DNA of 7,657 bases from Patescibacteria group bacterium (GTDB taxonomy: Bacteria; Patescibacteriota; Patescibacteriia; Patescibacteriales; GWC2-42-12): assembly GCA_018813805.1 (NCBI GenBank), contig JAHJAP010000087.1:1-7657 (forward strand), written 5' to 3'. Position 1 is the stretch's first letter; every line of letters starts with the position of its first letter. Of this stretch, positions 6,596 to 7,657 are shown in pieces. The notes under the pieces were generated by a model. The model was not told the DNA's origin. It was given only the letters and a program-made list of their open reading frames with translations, and ran no database searches. Position numbers and translations under genes: made by a program.

Positions 6596-6639
6596 GGGGC
6601 TGTCGCCAAATACTCTTTCGAGTATTTGGCGACAGACCC
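6596..6639. repeat. Palindromic element, copy 6, with possible target duplication
   Basis: This 44-bp hairpin has 20-nt arms matching at 19 positions: GGGGCTGTCGCCAAATACTC on the left and the complement of GAGTATTTGGCGACAGACCC on the right, around a TTTC loop. It is flanked on both sides by AATAT (6591-6595 and 6640-6644), which could be a 5-bp target-site duplication, although AATAT is a common word in this A+T-rich DNA. It is the rightmost copy in the window. Confidence 0.85.
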
Positions 6640-6658
6640 AATATAGGATGATCTCTTA

Positions 6659-6698
6659 TTACACAAAATGAGTCCATAATTAGACCCATTTTGTGTAA
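6659..6698. repeat. Inverted repeat / hairpin
   Basis: The arms TTACACAAAATGAGTC (6659-6674) and GACCCATTTTGTGTAA (6683-6698) match at 15 of 16 positions around an 8-nt loop. It ends in AAAA on the + strand rather than T, so it is not an obvious + strand terminator. It lies just upstream of the small ORF at 6726. Confidence 0.6.
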
Positions 6699-6719
6699 AA
6701 GTGGGCAGTATTTCATAAT
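6691..6719 (+). promoter_or_regulatory. Possible promoter of the small ORF at 6726
   Basis: TTGTGT (6691-6696) and CATAAT (6714-6719) are separated by 17 bp. A start 7 nt after the -10 would fall on the ATG at 6726, a leaderless arrangement. The -35 match is weak (3 of 6). The -10 lies in an imperfect hairpin (6701-6719 with 6735-6753; inner 9-bp stem TTTCATAAT/ATTATGAAA). Confidence 0.3.
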
Positions 6720-6725
6720 AAAGTT

Positions 6726-6878
6726 ATGAGACTAATTATGAAACATGTGCCACTATTTAAAAGTATAGACCAAAAAGAAAAAAAATTTGAAAATTTTTTA
6801 AAACAATTGGGCGATAGCCCAGAAAAGAAAAGGAATATTTCAGCTAACGTTCACGCATCATCTGAAGTCCTGCACTAA
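6726..6878 (+). CDS. Small hypothetical protein, 50 residues
   Basis: This ORF begins MRLIMKHVPLFKSIDQKEKK and ends ISANVHASSEVLH. It is charged and mainly helix-like, with no membrane segment or signal peptide and no recognised family. The internal Met5 (ATG 6738) is an alternative start. The last 12 codons run into the left arm of the attC-like palindrome that starts near 6842. Reading frames of integron cassettes often end within or just before attC, so the position fits a cassette ORF. There is no Shine-Dalgarno sequence; a weak promoter may give a leaderless message. It could also be a chance frame: at 50 codons in A+T-rich DNA the evidence is modest, and no function is proposed. Confidence 0.4.
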   Translation: MRLIMKHVPLFKSIDQKEKKFENFLKQLGDSPEKKRNISANVHASSEVLH

Positions 6879-7041
6879 TTTTCGTGCCATAATGACGCAT
6901 TTTATTGAATTGTTATGCTTTTGAATTAATAGACTCTATCCGAATCCCACAAAATTAGTGCGGGATTTGGGCGGAGGGAAAATCACATCCTTGAAATATA
7001 TTTGAGTGATTTTCCCGCAGCCAGATATGCGTTGTTATCGG
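6842..7041 (+). other. attC-like recombination site A (candidate)
   Basis: The outer ends are GCTAAC (6843-6848) and GTTATCGG (7034-7041), the AAC...GTT pair of R''/R' boxes. Next inside, ACGCATCATCTG (6853-6864) pairs with CAGATATGCGT (7022-7032), leaving one bulged C, as in L boxes with an extrahelical base. Short unpaired spacers (GTTC; T) separate the boxes. The roughly 155-nt interior folds further: GCACTAATTTT with AAAATTAGTGC, GAATCCC with GGGATTT, and an 11-bp GGGAAAATCAC/GTGATTTTCCC stem (6976-6986, 7006-7016). Against: at 199 bp it is longer than most attC sites, and the R boxes deviate from RYYYAAC/GTTRRRY. A shorter site ending at GTTATGC (6912-6918) is an alternative reading. Confidence 0.45.
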
Positions 7042-7441
7042 ATGTAATTAAAAATTTATTTTATATTTGAGAAAAATTTTCTAATTCTTCTTTAGAAAAT
7101 TCATTTTTTTCAACGGTAATTTCTATCGGTTCACTGCCACTATTAAACCTATGGTCAGCTAATCCCTTCAGAACAAGCTCCTTTCCATCTTTGGTCAATT
7201 TTACCAGCCAATCATAGCTTTTTTTTACCGAAACACCTGACCATTTTTCTTCAATAATATTTTGTTGTGTTTCCGTAATCACATAGCCCATTTCTTCAAT
7301 TTTCTTCTTTTTTAATCCAGTTAGTGTTATAAATAGCTCTCTTGGATTTACGACCGTTATAATTTCTTTGGATTTTGTTTCTTGGGGAGAAAATTTTTCA
7401 ACCATATTTTTAAAAATAAGTTTTTAATTATTTCCGATAAC
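7034..7441. repeat. 25-bp inverted repeats flanking the 114-residue gene
   Basis: The segment 7034-7058 (GTTATCGGATGTAATTAAAA and on to TTTA) is inverted at 7417-7441 with 22 of 25 bases matching. The similarity continues outward as CAGATATGC on the left and its complement GCATATCTG on the right. The arms bound the 7061-7405 gene tightly. They can be read as the outermost bases of a cassette plus R boxes, or as ends of a small inverted-repeat element; no transposase is present. Confidence 0.75.
7061..7405 (-). CDS. Hypothetical protein, 114 residues, likely cassette-borne
   Basis: I do not recognise the family. The protein opens MVEKFSPQETKSKEIITVVN and has a strand-rich-looking middle (YDWLVKLTKDGKELVLKG, 64-81). 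It ends in an acidic helix-like tail, EFSKEELENFSQI. It is charged and soluble, with no signal peptide, membrane segment or cysteine. Base use is ordinary for the window and the frame is clean from ATG 7405 to TAA 7061, so it looks like a genuine gene. It fills almost all of the 408-bp segment bounded by 25-bp inverted repeats. It lies between two attC-like sites, reading opposite to their orientation. No Shine-Dalgarno sequence is seen; the leader holds the palindrome ATATTTTTAAAAATA. Cassette genes are commonly small orphans like this. Confidence 0.7.
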   Translation of the reverse strand: MVEKFSPQETKSKEIITVVNPRELFITLTGLKKKKIEEMGYVITETQQNIIEEKWSGVSVKKSYDWLVKLTKDGKELVLKGLADHRFNSGSEPIEITVEKNEFSKEELENFSQI

Positions 7442-7529
7442 GATTCCAGCATATCTGAAGTTGCGACCGAAGGGAACAATTTGGGTGGAGCGACAAACGG
7501 GAGCGAAACCAGATACGCCGTGTTCGTAT
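7434..7529 (+). other. attC-like recombination site B (candidate)
   Basis: This site reads R''-like CCGATAAC (7434-7441), spacer GATTCCA, L''-like GCATATCTG (7449-7457), then a roughly 52-nt central part. It ends with L'-like CAGATACGC (7510-7518, 8 of 9 paired), spacer CGT and R'-like GTTCGTA (7522-7528). Total length of about 95 bp is normal for attC. The left arm resembles that of site A in the same orientation (TAACG..., then ...ATCTGAAGT in both). Exchange after G7034 and G7522 would release a 488-bp circle. In that circle R' becomes GTTATCGG, the exact complement of R'' CCGATAAC. The missing piece is an integrase. Confidence 0.5.
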
Positions 7530-7560
7530 ACTAAAAGTATACCATTTTTGGTATGCTTTT
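7526..7560 (+). other. Overlapping small hairpins after site B
   Basis: GTATAC-TAAAA-GTATAC (7526-7542) overlaps GTATACCA-TTTT-TGGTATGC (7537-7556, one G-T pair), which is followed by four T. The two stems exclude each other. The second resembles a weak + strand terminator. Confidence 0.4.
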
Positions 7561-7569
7561 ATCAATTGC

Positions 7570-7624
7570 GGGCTATGAATCGCCGTGTTGGAGTTTTAGC
7601 TCCGTCGCCTAACATATAGCCGCC
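7570..7624. other. Possible third attC-like boundary / hairpin
   Basis: CGCCGTGTT at 7581-7589 repeats exactly the right end of site B (7516-7524). It is followed 17 bp later by GCCTAAC (7607-7613), which fits the R'' consensus RYYYAAC. The whole also folds as GGCTAT (7571-7576)/ATAGCC (7616-7621) with an inner GGAG/CTCC. It may mark the junction of two further cassettes, cut by the window end; a matching left half for the first was not found. The rest, to 7657, shows no feature. Confidence 0.3.
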
Positions 7625-7657
7625 TGGTAAAAGTCTTGCCTAATTAAAATATTCCCA

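Noticed and set aside
1..6639. CRISPR array
   Set aside because: The repeats are dispersed over kilobases, vary in length and core, and lie within and between genes; there is no regular spacing or spacer set and no cas gene.
7034..7441. Insertion sequence
   Set aside because: The enclosed 114-codon protein shows no transposase motif and is too short; the inverted repeats fit cassette ends at least as well.

Overview
The window is A+T-rich DNA carrying four well-conserved bacterial housekeeping genes followed by a gene-poor accessory stretch. All recognised genes read through on the standard bacterial code with TAA stops. None has a visible Shine-Dalgarno sequence. The protein style (short conserved enzymes with in-frame A+T-rich heptanucleotide insertions, a compact layout and many small palindromes between genes) suggests a Patescibacteria/CPR genome, perhaps of Parcubacteria type. 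That placement is inferred from sequence style, not from a marker phylogeny.

Left and centre (1-6114): rpsT (ribosomal protein S20, + strand) converges on a minus-strand series read polA -> murD -> holA. These encode DNA polymerase I with all three activities apparently intact, UDP-MurNAc-L-Ala:D-Glu ligase, and the DNA polymerase III delta (clamp-loader) subunit. A strong hairpin terminator separates rpsT from holA.

Two kinds of repeat run through this part. The first is a family of six small palindromic elements with ends close to GGGTCTGTCGCC, at 1-30, 397-471, 1677-1717, 3060-3139, 3235-3275 and 6596-6639. One lies inside the murD reading frame and supplies 14 residues of the protein; another touches the polA stop codon. 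The second is a set of four 7-bp-period repeats, all in frame, at two sites in murD and two in polA.

Right (6115-7657): no long conserved gene is present. It begins with a 600-bp noncoding stretch of hairpins, including an unusually G+C-rich block and a palindromic element flanked by a possible 5-bp target duplication. It then passes into what looks like an integron-type gene-cassette array. Two imperfect palindromes in the same orientation, with AAC/GTT ends and inner arms of the ATCTG/CAGAT type, flank a 114-codon minus-strand gene of unknown function. A 50-codon plus-strand ORF ends inside the first palindrome. If the 488-bp unit between the two proposed exchange points were circularised, the R box of the second site would become a perfect 8-bp complement, which is the geometry expected of an attC site. 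No integrase is in the window, so this remains a sequence-based hypothesis, but it is the most interesting part of the region.
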